A stretch of 64,000 bases of DNA from Symbiodinium natans (GCA_905221605.1 CAJNDS010002639.1:85445-149444), one strand, 5' to 3'. Counted from the first letter of the stretch, positions 12,888 to 24,585 are shown. Notes: a model not told the origin generated them from the sequence alone. Numbers and translations: made by a program.

Positions 12888-13349
12888 TCGAGGAGGAGAT
12901 GGGCATTACCATCTCGGGCAGTGAGGAGAGCATCCCTGTGGAAGGCCTTACAAAAGCCCTGGGGAGTTCCGGGCTCTTTGCTGGTCTCTTGTTGCTTTCT
13001 TTAAGGGCTTCTTTCAAGGTTCTCTTGATGTATTCCCCTTGTTCCTGATGATCGTGGTGCTGTTCTCGATACCGCTTGTCATCTGCGCAGGAGGCGCATA
13101 CCGAAGGGAGATCGCGTCAGCCGAAGGTTCGGGTCGACGCACGGAACGCATGCCTCATTTCTCTGGCCTGAATCCCCTGGCCTCAAACTCACTGCAGAAT
13201 ACACATGAGCTCTTGCAAAGCCTTAGGTCCAAAAACCCCAAGTACCTGCCAGGCAAGAAGAGGGGCGCTGTGGGCGCGAGTGGGACGTCCCAGGAGCCTG
13301 GCGATGAGAAGGATCCAAGCGAGGAGATTGTTTCTCTGTCGCTGAGTAG
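12888..13349 (+). CDS. membrane protein exon with apparent frame break
   Basis: After acceptor GAGCCAG the frame opens with VEEEMGITISGSEESIPVEG and continues into hydrophobic FAGLLLLSLRASFK. At the C-run 13035-13038 the open frame shifts by one base, and the downstream frame continues with the hydrophobic LFLMIVVLFSIPLVICAGG and a basic tail ending at donor GTAAAC (13350). A single-base indel at the homopolymer would join the two halves; this could be a sequencing error, a true lesion, or a hidden intron. Fits the start of the multi-pass protein that continues at 13431. Confidence 0.5.
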
Positions 13350-13430
13350 GTAAACCTTTAACTTCTTGGGGTTGGATATCACGCTACCGCAATTTTTTTT
13401 GCTTAACCTTTGTTGGGCCAGACTACTCAG

Positions 13431-13693
13431 CCTTTAAGGTATGTTTCGACAGGAAGAGCGCCTGGAGCATCCCATTGGTACTCTCTTGGAGCAACGTAAC
13501 GGACAGCATCTTTGCGTGCATCCTGCTTCTGCTGAATGCCTCCATGCAGATCCTCTTCATCGTCATCCTCTTGTCGCCAGAGTTCCTTGGCGAAGACTTC
13601 TCGGAGCAGCTGGAGAGTGCGAAAGAATGGCGCCGAAGCTTTGCTCACGACTACCTCTACGTCGACCTGGCGGAAAAGAGCCTTGCGACCAAG
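13431..13693 (+). CDS. multi-pass membrane protein exon
   Basis: Between acceptor ACTACTCAG and a possible GC donor (AAG|GCGGGG). It encodes a hydrophobic helix (DSIFACILLLLNASMQILF), then a charged segment EWRRSFAHDYLYVDLAEKSL. This Trp-Arg-Arg/Ala-His-Asp then Asp-Leu-Ala-Glu-x-Ser-Leu pattern matches my memory of an unnamed multi-pass membrane protein family abundant in dinoflagellate gene sets. That is recognition, not a database result. The following intron would be GC-AG, a known dinoflagellate trait. Confidence 0.6.
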
Positions 13694-14691
13694 GCGGGGG
13701 CACAAAGAACGGAAAGTCATGAAAGTCATGTCAATGTGTGTTGAGTTCGAGCATGTGCCATGCAAGCACACGGCGCATGATTCGACCGCGCTCTGTTCAA
13801 TCACCAATGACAGGGTTGTCCTGCGGTTCTGAAGCTTTGCTACCGTCCTAAGGAGCGATTCGTTGATGTGAAGAGTCTCGGGTTCAGAAGGAACGAGGGT
13901 TTGATGGTTCGAATTAGAGATGCGGCGTGGGTGACGATCGTGCTGCGCCTGAATGAACAAATACGCTGCGCCGCACACCGGAAAAAAAAGAGATTCGGCA
14001 GCTGCCAGCCCCGAGCTCGAAACGGTCGCCACATAGTGTTCATCACTCAGACACAACAGCAACACGCTTGAACAAAACGAAGAGCAGCGTCCGTGGCCCG
14101 AGCACATTATTGTGCAAAACTTTTTGCCCTCACATTTTTTCCAGATGTGATCCCAAGCTCGTTAGGGTTCTCGCTAAGGAACATAATCTAAGTTACCATG
14201 GTAGGGACCTTTCGTAAACAATGGGGTTGCCCACTACGGTGAAAAAAATTAGACACCCGAACAAGAAACCCCTATAAATCCCTGCAAGATCCCTATTGAA
14301 GTAAATATGGAGGTCTGCGATGAAAGACTGTGAAGAACCCTAAACCCTCAAACCCTAAACTTCTGAACCCTTAATCCCAGTATGGAAATGTAAAGAAGTC
14401 TTAAAACCAAGAAACCCCACAAATACCCTAAACCCTTATCCAAACCCTTATGGATCCCTGCTGGATCCATTACCAAAACCCCTTTTTGAGCCCATGAAAC
14501 CACCCAGAAGCAGAGAAGCATGGAGGTCTGCGATGAAGATGGCTCTCTGATCTTCTCTACTGCTCAGGTGGCACTTGTTGGTAACTTTGCGGCAGTCGAG
14601 CTTCATTGTGAACCTTAGCCGAGTTCTTGCGAATTACATTTCATTTATATGTTGTTATGCCTTTAGATATTGACAGTCTCATGGTTCTAAG

Positions 14692-14957
14692 GGCGTCATC
14701 CTGCTGTAAGCCTTTCCTCGCTGCCATCCCGCTGCAAGCATTTCCTTGCTGTCATCCCGCTGCGAAAGCATTTCCTTATTGTCATCCTGCTGTGGGCCAT
14801 CCTGCTGTGAGCAGTGCCTTGCTGTCATCCTGCTGTTCTTTCTTGCAATCCTGCTGTGAGCATGTCGTTGCTGTCATCCTGCGGTGAGCACTTGCTTGCT
14901 GTCACAATGCTGTGAGCATTTCCTTGTAGTCATCCTGCTGTGAGCAATTCCTCGCTT
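14692..14957. repeat. 28-bp-type degenerate minisatellite
   Basis: About nine imperfect units with recurring words GTCATCCTGCTGTGAGCA and TTTCCTTGCT. Units differ by substitutions and small indels. It lies in the putative intron between the exons at 13431 and 15219. Confidence 0.75.
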
Positions 14958-15121
14958 ATTTATACTAGACTAGTAAACTAGACCTGCTACACACAGCTGC
15001 AACAAGATAAATGATTCGTTCCTGCCTGTGTAGAAGTGGCAGCTATAGCATCAGCAATAGTATTGTAGATTTGCTGCTGGCAGTAGCCGCAGCAGCCGCG
15101 GTAGCTAGTAGCTGCCAGTCG

Positions 15122-15205
15122 TCCTCCTCGTCCTCCTCGTCGTCGTCGTCGTAGTAGTAGTAGCAGTAGCATCAGTAGCAGCAGCAGCAGCAGCAGCAGC
15201 AGCAG
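15122..15205. repeat. trinucleotide microsatellite (GTC/GTA/CAG)
   Basis: Compound CTC/GTC, TAG and CAG tract directly upstream of the acceptor at 15218. Confidence 0.85.
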
Positions 15206-15218
15206 ACAGCTGTTTCAG

Positions 15219-16223
15219 GCGAGAAGAAGAGATTCTGTGTCGCAGCTTCAGGTGAGATCAACAGCTACCTTGCCCTCAGCAAGTCTGGGGAGGAGGCTTT
15301 TCAATTGCCATACTTTCAGCCGGGTGTCTTGCTGTCGGTCTTGTGCATCCTACTCTGGAACATCTGCATCTTCAGGGAGCTGCGGAGCATCTGGTACCTG
15401 AGCTCTAAAATACCATACTTCTTTAGGGCTCATGATTATGCTTGGAAAATTTTTGTCGGGTGCAGGTATGTCCTGAAGGGCATTTTGTTGGGCAGCGCCT
15501 GGTCCAAAGCACGGCTTTCCCGACCCAACGTGCAAGAGCTCTGGCAGTTGTCTTGGCAGCGGGGTCTTGCGATGTCCTGCGTTTGCCTTGGCCGCATTTG
15601 CGTCGCCTGCGCCTTGCTGATCTCGGGTTGTATTTGGTTGGGACGCACCACTTCGATTACGGAGCTAATGCTAAACTCAGTGGCCTTGGAATCCGTCTTG
15701 CACGTGGACGAGTTCATCTTCTCGGCCCTGGTGCCCACGAACCTGCAGCAGAAGATCCAAATCCTGCAGAAAGTGAAGATCAAAAAAAGCCGTCGGTGTC
15801 CAAGCTTGGAGAACTTGGTGCTCTTCTCGGTGCTCTCGGCTGCTCTCCTGCTTCCTTACCTCCTCATCTTGGCGCCGCTAAGAGAGACCATGCTCCAGGT
15901 GAAGTATGAACTCTGTGGAGGGAACCAGGCGTTTGCCATGGGTTTCAAAGACGGCATCGTGCGGGAATTCGTCACGCAGCCCGCCGAAAGCAACATCACA
16001 GGTAACAGGTACATTGAGACGGCAGTGCAGGAAAAGGCGTTCCCAGACGCATTTCCTGTGAAGCTTTCCGTTCCGGTTCTGGAACCGGACATCTCCCGCA
16101 TGCGCACGATGCTCAACCAAGAGTACGTCGACTGGAAGCGGGAATTTGCCGATTCTGGGTTCTCCTCAGGAATCATTGTTCATTTTGTTCAAATAGCCAT
16201 AAGCCCTATGGGCTGCAAGACAT
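15219..16223 (+). CDS. multi-pass membrane protein, main exon
   Basis: A long exon from acceptor TGTTTCAG to donor GTGAGT (16224). It includes EINSYLALSKSGEEAFQLPY, then several hydrophobic segments (LLSVLCILLWNICIF; a helix near SCVCLGRICVACALLISGCIW; and LVLFSVLSAALLLPYLLILA). Between them is TTSITELMLNSVALESVLHV-DEFIF, a block I associate with the same dinoflagellate membrane protein family, followed by ELCGGNQAF. After the last helix comes a hydrophilic, probably extracytoplasmic domain. Role unknown; likely a surface or organelle membrane protein. Open for about 330 codons with strong coding composition, so it is the best supported host exon in the window. Confidence 0.7.
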
Positions 16224-16269
16224 GTGAGTTTTGTTTTGTGTCAAAGGGTCTAATGCTTAACCCCCAAAC

Positions 16270-16480
16270 CTTGTAATCCCTAAAGACTAGACCCTATAAG
16301 CCCTAAAGGCTACACCGTGCTCAGCCCTGTAACCGTTTAGCCCTAAACCTAAGCACTATAAAACCCTAAACTTTCCGAATTCTTTTGGCCAAACAAGCCC
16401 TTATACTACAAGCCCTATCAGCCCAAGACCCTAAACCCCCAAACCCGAAGCCATAAAAGCCCTAAACCCGAAACCCTGCA
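16270..16480. repeat. degenerate CCCTAAA telomere-like tract
   Basis: Many CCCTAAA-like words separated by variants such as AGCCCTATA and AACCCGAAG, in a putative intron. This looks like decayed plant-type telomeric repeat rather than a functional telomere. Confidence 0.8.
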
Positions 16481-16498
16481 GGATTGTCCCCTTGACAG

Positions 16499-16574
16499 CA
16501 ATGGGAGCACGATGACGGACTTCCTTGCAGCCGCAGCCTTCGAGGTTGCCTGTACGGCTTACTTTATTCCTTGA
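16499..16574 (+). CDS. putative small exon of the membrane protein gene
   Basis: After acceptor TTGACAG the frame reads NGSTMTDFLAAAAFEVACTA then YFIP and TGA at 16572-16574. The FLAAAAFEVAC core parallels FWGNAAFMTAA in the exon at 18541, consistent with a repeated motif in the C-terminal domain. Phase continuity with the previous exon is not established. Confidence 0.45.
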
Positions 16575-18027
16575 AGGTTCAGGGAGTGAGGCTTGTGAGT
16601 TCTATTTGGGTTCTACAGTGTTACGGATTCTTTTTCAGGGTTTTTTAAGGGGAAATTTTGGGTTCATTTAAGGGTTCCTGTTTTTCTTATGGTTCCACCC
16701 AACATTGAAACCTTAGCCGCTCTCTCCCCCAAAGACTCACATCGTTCATGCACTACATTGTTGTTTTTATTGTTCATGCGTGAGCTTGTAATATGACTGA
16801 TATAGTGAGTGAACAGAGAGAATGCACGGAAAGTACGAAAAGGGCTAGAAAAACACTAGTATTTTATGAGGCCCTTTTTGCACAGCATTTTGGGGTTTTA
16901 AAGGGGCCCCGGTCGTGTGACTATTGAAGGCACCTGTGTTTTAACCGCCTTATTAATTTGGGGTGGTACATTCATATCAATATTAACGTACGTACTAGTA
17001 TACCACGGAACCGTGTTCGAATTGTTGAGGCCTGAAAATTACACCCCCCCCCCCATAATACCCCTTGAGGTGCACAAAGGCCCATATTTTAGCGTAATTG
17101 AATAACGCGGAACATAGGTCAACTATTGAGGCCGCGCAGGCAAGGTGTGAGTGAACATCGCAGCAACCTGGGACCTGCTAAAGTGAAGGCAGAGAAAGGC
17201 AAGCCTCGTTATGAGGCGCAGGATTACCCAGACTTTCCCAAAATCCCTTACTTAAAGATTATGCATCAAACTACAGTAGGACCCCTAATATGATTTAAGG
17301 TATATTCCTTAATTACGGGATTTTGGAAGGTCTGGGTACTAGTACCGTAGCAGCCGTGTAGCCATTGCGATAGTACTGGTAGCAACAGTAGTGACAGCTG
17401 TAATGATAAAGATAGTTTGGATTGGTATCTTGCAAGCTGCAAGCAGAAGAGGCGTACCTCGCCCCTACAAGGTTGGCCACACCGGAAACAGAAGCTGCGA
17501 AGCTCTGGAACAGTACTGCAGCGATTCGGACACTTTTGATTACGACACTTTTTTGAGACTCCATTCGACAGCAGCAACATGGCTGCGCTTCGCTTGCCCC
17601 AGGGCTTGTGGATGTGCCTCGGAGCATATTCTGGAGCATTTTCTCATTCTTTTGATTGCGGGAAGCTGGAAGCAATAAGAAGGTTTCACTACGACTCCGT
17701 AAGTTTGGGCATGTCCAGAATGGCAAGGTACGGATCCCCATTCGTCGCCGGTTTACAGGACTCCGCGCCATGGCTGCCGCAGGTCTTGCATCCAGCAGCG
17801 GCACCTGAACCCCAAAGAGCCGACCCTTTTGTCGGGGGGGGGGGGGTCCTGATGAGAATTTCCTGCTGTAAGTCCTTAAGTTAAGCAATGAGAGTTTTAT
17901 CAGGGGGGCCTGAGGTATGCCCTAAGGTCTTAGAAAAGACAGGAATGGTTGGGTGGTGAGTTCCCTTCTGAGAGTCCTTAGATAAGTCCAAAACAGGCTA
18001 GGAGTATTGGGGGCTCGGAGCCTTAAA

Positions 18028-18125
18028 CTCTACCCGCTAAACCCGAAACCCTAACCGCTAAACCCTAAAGCAAATCCAAAGCCCTAAACCCTAAACCCTC
18101 CCTGCTAAACCCCAAACCCTAAACC
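18028..18125. repeat. CCCTAAA telomere-like tract
   Basis: Dense CCCTAAACC words with few interruptions, inside a putative intron. An adjacent degenerate tract (18240-18340) repeats AAGGGTTCTA-like words. Confidence 0.85.
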
Positions 18126-18540
18126 GTGACCGTCAAGGTATGGCTTCTCCATGTTCTCCGGGAGCCCTTTCTTCGGTCAGCTCCCGAGCTTCCCCGCGGC
18201 CTGCAAAGATACTGGGCTCTTGATGAGGAATTTCGCTGAAATACGGGGTTCTATAAGGGTTCCAAAAAAGTTCCATAGTGGTTTCTAGAAGGGTTTCCAT
18301 AAGGGTTCTAAAAGGGTTCTACAAGGGATCTATCAAGGTTTCGGGGTCTAGAGTTTTGGGGTTTAGGGTTGGGGATGGTTCATGTTGATCTTTTGGGGAT
18401 CTAAAGGGGATCTAAGGGGATTTAGAGCTTCAGGTTTGGCGTTCAACAGGCTTCTTGTTGAGGAATGCATAATCTAAGCTACCATAATAAGGTAGCCATA
18501 TTACTTACCATAAATCCCGATTTTGGTCACTTCAAGTGAG

Positions 18541-18865
18541 CTCTTTCACAAGAACCCAGGATACTCCTCCTGGGACAGCCTGGCGCCACTTCTGGGGCAA
18601 CGCCGCGTTTATGACGGCCGCACATCTGAGTTCCGCTTCTGTTTTCGAGAGTGAAAGCTTCCGCTCCTTTGTGGGAGCCGCGTTGGAAGTGGGCTGCCCC
18701 ATCCTGACCGTTGCTCCCACCGACTATGGTGGAAACCTCTTATGCAGAGGGAGTGTCTACTCCCTGCCCTTGGCGTGGTGGTGTCCAGAGACCTGTGGTT
18801 GCGCATCCTCTGGCAACGCCGAAAGAGACCGCTTCTGCTTTGGGCATGACTACTGCCCCATGCAC
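18541..18865 (+). CDS. C-terminal domain exon of membrane protein
   Basis: The frame reads TAWRHFWGNAAFMTAAHLSS, then GCPILTVAPTDYGGNLLCRG and the Cys-rich WWCPETCGCASS, ending near CPMH before a possible donor GTACCG (18866). The CPETCGC signature with spaced cysteines is what I remember at the C-terminus of the dinoflagellate multi-pass family. The 5' limit is uncertain because an overlapping frame (ELFHKNPGYSSWDSL) is also open at the start. Confidence 0.55.
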
Positions 18866-20336
18866 GTACCGGAAACAGACACGACCGCAGCGTGGGAGTT
18901 CATCCGAAAGTACGATGTTTTAAGAGTGCTTATGAATCCGGAGGTCATCCCATATTCCCTGTAGTCGCTTGCAAGTCTCACACTCTCGGAAGTTGACGTG
19001 CAGCAGCACAGCTGTGTCTGAGACAATTCTGTTGCGCTGTGCCGTTTTCCTTCTGGGCATAAATCGTTTCTGCGAGGCAATCAGGTGCGCTGGTCTTTCT
19101 CGTGGCGGGAAAGACAACACCCCCGAAAATCTCGAGGGATTTGTGATGGAAACCCTTTTGGAGCCCCGTACAACAAAAATATCCCATACTTTCTACCTTA
19201 GACCCTGCAAACCCCATATGCCCCCAGATAGAAGTGCAACCCTAAATTTAGGATTTTCTTTCAACAACTATTTGTTCTGTGAGGATGCCTGGACGTGCGC
19301 ACACAGGGTTCGAGGCCTGTGTGCCTGGTTTTCCACAGGAGATTGAATATGGGTGAACAAACCCCGAAATATTAGTATCCCTGCAAGGAGCCCAAATACA
19401 GACCTAAGGCTTCTTGATCAGGCTCCTCTATTAAACCTCGCATAGTGCCCTCCGACTCGCGCGCCGCACCGACGGAGCTCTGGCTTGTCAAGCGTTTAGC
19501 TTAGTTTCAACCGAGCCTGGAGCCTTTGAACGGCGGTCCTCGCCAACTTTTCGACACCCACCATGAAGCAATCATGTGTTCTGCTCTTTGTGACGGCCGT
19601 GCCTCGGCTTGGGTTTAGGGTGTAGGGTGTAGGGTTTAGGGTTTAGGGTTTGGGGTTTGGGGTTTGGGGTTTGGGGTTTAGGGTTTAGGGTTTCGGGTTT
19701 AGGGTTTAGTCTTGGACATCGATGCTCCAGGAGGTATGGGCCATGTGTGGGGAGGGCCCGGGAGGCGTCCTGTGGGCGAGTCTTTGCTTTGAGGGGGCGA
19801 GGCCCCCATTCCAAAATCTCGTTGGCAGTCAGGGCTCCTTTCAAGTTTCGTTCGCCCACCCCGATCAAAGATTGCTTGGGTGCCGGTTTCTGTCTGTTGT
19901 ACCTGAAGAACCCAAAGCCTACTCTTTATTGTGGGCCCCCTTTCGTGGGATCGTACTTGCGGTTAGGATTGAAATAAACGATGTGGATGAGAACATTTGC
20001 TTCGAGCAGCCAACCCATAAGCCGTTCAACTTCCTGGCCAGTTCCTTTTCCTGGTGCATCATTTGATCCATGTTGCTTTTCTGCTCTGTATAGGGTGCAA
20101 GGGTTCAGGGTTTAAAGTTTAGGGTCTAGGGTTTGGAGTTCAGGGTTGAGGGTTTTGGGCTTCAGGATGTTTAGGATCTTTAGGGGCTACAGGGCTTTAG
20201 TGGCTTTAGGGCTTAGGTTTTTTACAGGTAGGGTGCTGAGTTATAGTGTGTCATCGGCCAGGGCTGGCTTTTGAACTCTGGAACCTCTTCACCCCGAAAA
20301 TGAAATTCTTCAACAGAAGCACCGCAATTATTGTAT
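18866..20336. other. no clear gene; telomere-like sequence
   Basis: Small open frames at 18969-19346 and 19657-20066 exist but show no domain. One of them translates the telomere-like repeat at 19611-19708 and is therefore suspect. Confidence 0.4.
19611..19708. repeat. TTTAGGG/TTTGGGG telomere-like tract
   Basis: About 13 consecutive heptamer units of GGGTTTA and GGGTTTG types, the most regular telomere-like block in the window. Orientation is opposite to the CCCTAAA tract at 18 kb. Confidence 0.9.
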
Positions 20337-20410
20337 GTATGTATATATACACGTATGTAATGTATGTATGTACGTACGTACGTACGCACGTATGTATGTA
20401 TGTATGTGTT
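20330..20410. repeat. TATG/TACG tetranucleotide repeat
   Basis: An alternating GTATGTA and ACGTACGT tract. Confidence 0.85.
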
Positions 20411-20840
20411 TTTTAGCATAGTAGTTTGTTTTTTGTAGGTACATTTTCTTGTATATTGCATGGGGGCTCTCTACTTTCTACGCCATAAGAATACCTTCTT
20501 CTAAATTCGGCCCTAAACCTTAATTCGCACGAAATCCCACTAAACCCACTACATCCTACAAAATTCCACCAAACCCCACCAAACCCACCAAACCCCAGAG
20601 CCCTAAAACCCCGAAGCCCTGACGTGGCAGCGAAGGCACTCGCCCGGAAGCTCGCGCATCTTGACGGGGAGGCCACATGCCTCCAGCTTCTGGGTTTCAG
20701 GCATTTGGGGGAATTTTTAGGGGTTTTGGAATTGGGGGGAGGGGGGGTTTTGAGGGGTCTTGAGGAATTTTCGGGTTTGAGGGCTTTAGGGTTTTAGGGT
20801 CTTCGAGTTGAGGGTTTTAAGGTTGAGCTGTAGGATTGAG

Positions 20841-20986
20841 GGGTTCAAGGTTCAAGGTTCAAGGGTTCAAGGGTTCAAGGGTTCAAGGGTTCAAGGGTTC
20901 AAGGGTTCAAGGGTTCAAGGGTTCAAGGGTTCAAGGGTTCAAGGGTTCAAGGGTTCAAGGGTTCAAGGGTTCAAGGGTTCAAGGCA
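20841..20986. repeat. 8-bp tandem array (AAGGGTTC)
   Basis: About 18 tandem units of AAGGGTTC, nearly perfect after the first few 7-base units. The unit resembles an expanded telomere-like heptamer. It generates repetitive open frames, not genes. Confidence 0.95.
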
Positions 20987-20999
20987 GGCTGAAAAGCGG

Positions 21000-22702
21000 A
21001 GCAAAGTTTACTGCGATGACTCCAGTGGAGCGACGGCCAAGAGAACCTGCCCTAGATCAGCTCTGCAAGCCGTTGTTCAGGCCATCTAGGCCTGTATTTG
21101 CGAAGGAAGCGCAGTTCGTAGTGGCCCGGGTCATGGTTCAACAGGTCCCCGCGAGGAAGGAGTGCCTTGGATGGGGGCTTAGGCATGCTTCGGCCAAAAC
21201 TGAATCATGCTTAGCCTCAAGCCCCTACCCCCCACCAGTAGGTTACATCATATCGTAGATTTTGTTATGTTGAATTATATTATACTATGTTGTATTGTAT
21301 TGCACTGTACTGCACTGTACGATATTGTATTATAATGTATGTTATTGTAACGGATAGTTGAAAACAACATGATCATGTTATGCTTGTTTCAATAATATGA
21401 CATGCTATAGTGTATGTATTCGTTTAGTAAAAATTTATTATATTTGTGTTATATTCCACTAAAGTGCATCATATTAAAATCCCCCCTCCCCCGCAGTAAG
21501 TAGGCCGCCCTTGGAGCAAAACAAGCTCTTCACGAGCAGTCTGCAGTTCCTCGGCAGGTTTCTGATTTGCCACACCAGGGATAGGGGCATCAGTCCCCAA
21601 CTTAGGGCTTTTAGGGTTCAGGGTTTAGGGACCCCGAGACCCCTCGCGTTAAATCGCTCAGATAAGCTATGCCTTGGCGTGTGAACAGAGCAATAAAAAG
21701 TCTACAAAGAGTCTCTCCAGATGTCCACCCCTTGGAGAGACAAGCGCATATGACTGGGTCAGTAAATAAGTCTCCAAACTAGTCTTTCTCTAGTCAGGCC
21801 CAAAAAATCATGATGGTTTGGACAGGCTTTTCGGACACTTTTGGGAGACTTTTTTTGGAGAGTTTTGGAAATTTGTTGGAGCCCTTTTGCGGACTTTTTG
21901 GAGACTTACTGAAGACGTTTAGAGATTTAATGGAGTCTTTTTCGAGACTTTTCTAGAGACTCTTTTCAGACTTTTTACAAGGAAAAGTCTCTTCTGCAGA
22001 TCTTTCCCCGCCCACTCCTTGCCACCGCCGTTCCCCGATAACCCTGGAGACTTTCTTTTTTGAGTTGTTCTTGAGTCGGTTTGGGAATTGTTTCAGGACT
22101 CGTTGCAATTTTTTTGGTTTGTGCCTGAGTCAGTTTGGAGCTGTTCCAGGGCTCTTCTCTCAGAAGTAGGGAGCCGCGGGCAGGTGCCATTTTGTTCACA
22201 TTCGGGCTGTGGGGTTTTTCTCCCAGACGTGGTTTTACCCGCAGTCCAGTAGCACCTTGCCTACCTGGAGTGTCCAGGGCTCTTTGTTTCAATCCCGGGC
22301 GACTCAACGGTGGATTCGGAAGGGACTTTAGATTGCCTTGTTGTTATTTAGCTGATTTCCAGAAAGCTGTTTAGCGAACGACATGACCCTCGCGGATTCG
22401 GACACCGTCAACTGACCTGAACCCTAAAGGCCTGCAGTCTGAGTAAATTTGTCTCCGCACAAAAACAGACGATCGGCATACTTCGGTAGGTAGTGGTAAG
22501 TGTACTTGCCCTAAACCCATGATCCCTAGTTCAAGTTCAAAGCTGAGGGATCCTGAAGGTCTAAAGCCCTAAACCCAAAACTTAGAGCCCCAATCCCGAA
22601 ACCCCGAAAGCCCTAATCCCTAAAAGACTAAATCCTAGCCCTGAAGCCCAAAACTTCTAAAGCCTTAGGCCCAAAAACCCGAGAGCTCTGATTCAGGTGC
22701 AG
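21000..22702. other. non-coding with degenerate repeats
   Basis: Holds an AT-rich patch (21255-21475), the GAGACTTTT repeat region (21690-22050) and telomere-like CCCTAAACCC text (22510-22680). No supported gene. Confidence 0.45.
21690..22050. repeat. degenerate GGAGACTTTTT repeat region
   Basis: At least ten imperfect occurrences of (G)GAGACTTTTT or its near variants, spaced 15-35 bases apart. Not a clean tandem array. Confidence 0.6.
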
Positions 22703-22759
22703 AATTCCGAGATAATGAAGTCAACGCAGCTGATGGAGGCGTTCGTGGCTCCTGAAAGC
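22703..22759 (+). CDS. putative small exon
   Basis: After AG at 22701-22702 the frame reads NSEIMKSTQLMEAFVAPES. Helical composition similar to neighbouring coiled-coil exons, but limits and frame are uncertain. Confidence 0.3.
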
Positions 22760-22895
22760 CTTGGAAGTATCTGCTGGAGTGGCGGCGGAGTCGGGACACC
22801 CTCTTTTTACGCAAAGCAACTGGCACCAAGACCTCACCCTGTACCCTGAACAAAGATCCGTGTTGCTTCAGTTTACTGGCTGCTGCACCAGCCAG

Positions 22896-22953
22896 GCATC
22901 TCAGCAATCCGACAGGAACGCTGTGAAGCAACTGCTTCGAGAGGTCGCGGATG
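22896..22953 (+). CDS. coiled-coil exon, type A
   Basis: 58 nt between acceptor GCCAG and donor GTGTTT. It encodes SQQSDRNAVKQLLREVADG. It matches exons at 23598 and 25835 in length (55-58 nt), end phase and core sequence (N-x-V/M-K-x-L-x-x-L-L-K/R-E/K), so it is probably one of several duplicated coiled-coil exons of the same gene. Confidence 0.5.
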
Positions 22954-23597
22954 GTGTTTGTGTGTGTTTTGTGGGCACACTGCTCAAAGACGGGGGGAAG
23001 TTTAATGGCTGCGTTGGCAGCGTACAGAGCACTGAGCCATGCTTGAGAAGATGGTCAAAAATAGTAGTAAAGAGCTGTCACCTGGCAAGTCCCTGTGCTT
23101 GTTAATGGCGTTGATGTCTGTATTTAAAATGGAACTTGGTTAGTCTTGCAACGTGTTTCTGCAAGCGGTACGGTAAAGTATCCGTTTGCCTGGGTGATGA
23201 ACATGCTTTTCGTCTCTAATCTTCACCTACAGATGTAAAGCCGTTTTGCCGGTCCGTCACGGCTGCGCAGTGCTCACGGTGCGTTCTGTGGATCGCCGAA
23301 AGGCTGTCTGACATCCTTGCAGTCTTGTGCAGTCTTGTGCAGTCTGGAGTGATTCAATTCTTTTTTCGGAGCGGCGAAGCGGCGAATTGAGTCTTGAGCG
23401 AAGACCCAAGTCAGTCCTGTCTGGCTGCTTTATAGAGGCAGCGAGAACCTTGCAGCAACAGTATCTGCAGTTGATGGTCGCCGGACTCTGTGGTGCCAAC
23501 TTCCGGGCTGTTGCAGTTATTCTTCTGCCTTGATGGTGTGGCTAAGATGCCTCCAAGTTCAAGCACGTGCGTGTCTGCGTGTGAACGTCGCTGCCAG

Positions 23598-23653
23598 GAA
23601 GCATCCATCACAACCAATGCCATGAAGCAACTGCTCAAGGAGGCGGGGTCGGC
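23598..23653 (+). CDS. coiled-coil exon, type A
   Basis: 56 nt after acceptor CTGCCAG and before a GT at 23654. It encodes EASITTNAMKQLLKEAGS. Paralogous to the exons at 22896 and 25835. Confidence 0.5.
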
Positions 23654-24585
23654 GTGCTTTTGGGAGTTCCACTGGAGCACCGCAAGCTTTCTGTGGTTTC
23701 TTCCAGCAAGTATAGTCCGCCTTGCCCCTGCAGCTTGTTTTCAGGTGTGGGATGGTTGTTGTTTGCGGGGACTTGCTGGCGGGTTGCCGAGGAATCGCTA
23801 TTGCCATCAACTTAACACAAGGATTCCAGGTGCTGCCTTAAAACTGAGTCTTGTTGCAGATCAGGGGTTTCAACACGACAACACTGGGATGAGGCAGCTC
23901 GCCATGGACCCTTGAGACAGTGCTGATGCTGAAAAGAATGGCTCTGCAGTTTCGGCAGACTCGTGCAAAAGGCTTGTTGCCTGGTGGCCTTGACGAAACT
24001 GTCCCCAACACAAGCTCCTGCAGACTGCTTTCGTACAAGAAACTAAAAGCTGCGAAAACAACATCGTGCGGCCAAACAGGTCATTGTTGCCGCTGTGTTT
24101 CGCTCTTATTACCTACCTGTTTCGTGTGAGGTTCAAGCAGGCTTCCAGAGCAAGGAGGTGCGGCCCGGGGAGTTTCTTCAGCTCCAAACCCTGCGGCTCG
24201 AGCCCAAAGTAGGGATCATCTTTATACTTGGAGCCTTTGGGCAAAGAGGTCCAGGATGCACGATGCCAAGGAGAATGCAAAGCTGTTTCAATTTTTCCGT
24301 CCTTGCCAGGCAACCCAAGCACAGTAGCACGCGCCAAAACTTGAATCTCTGTTAAGACGTGTCATCGCATGTGCTTGACCGTCCAGGTGTAAGACTTGCA
24401 ACATAAGTCAGCCACAGAAGGCCTGCAGTTGCAGTCTCTGTCGGAGGGCATGAGACAGCTCCCAAGTCGTATACTGTAGTTTAGCACCGAGAGGAACAGC
24501 ATGTTTGTACAATCCATGTAAGTGTCGACGGCTGACGTTACCTCGCATGCCCTCTGTGCTAACAAGTCGAGTTTGACTCCCGCAG

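Noticed and set aside
20841-20986. CRISPR-like array
   Set aside because: A simple 8-bp tandem repeat with no spacers.
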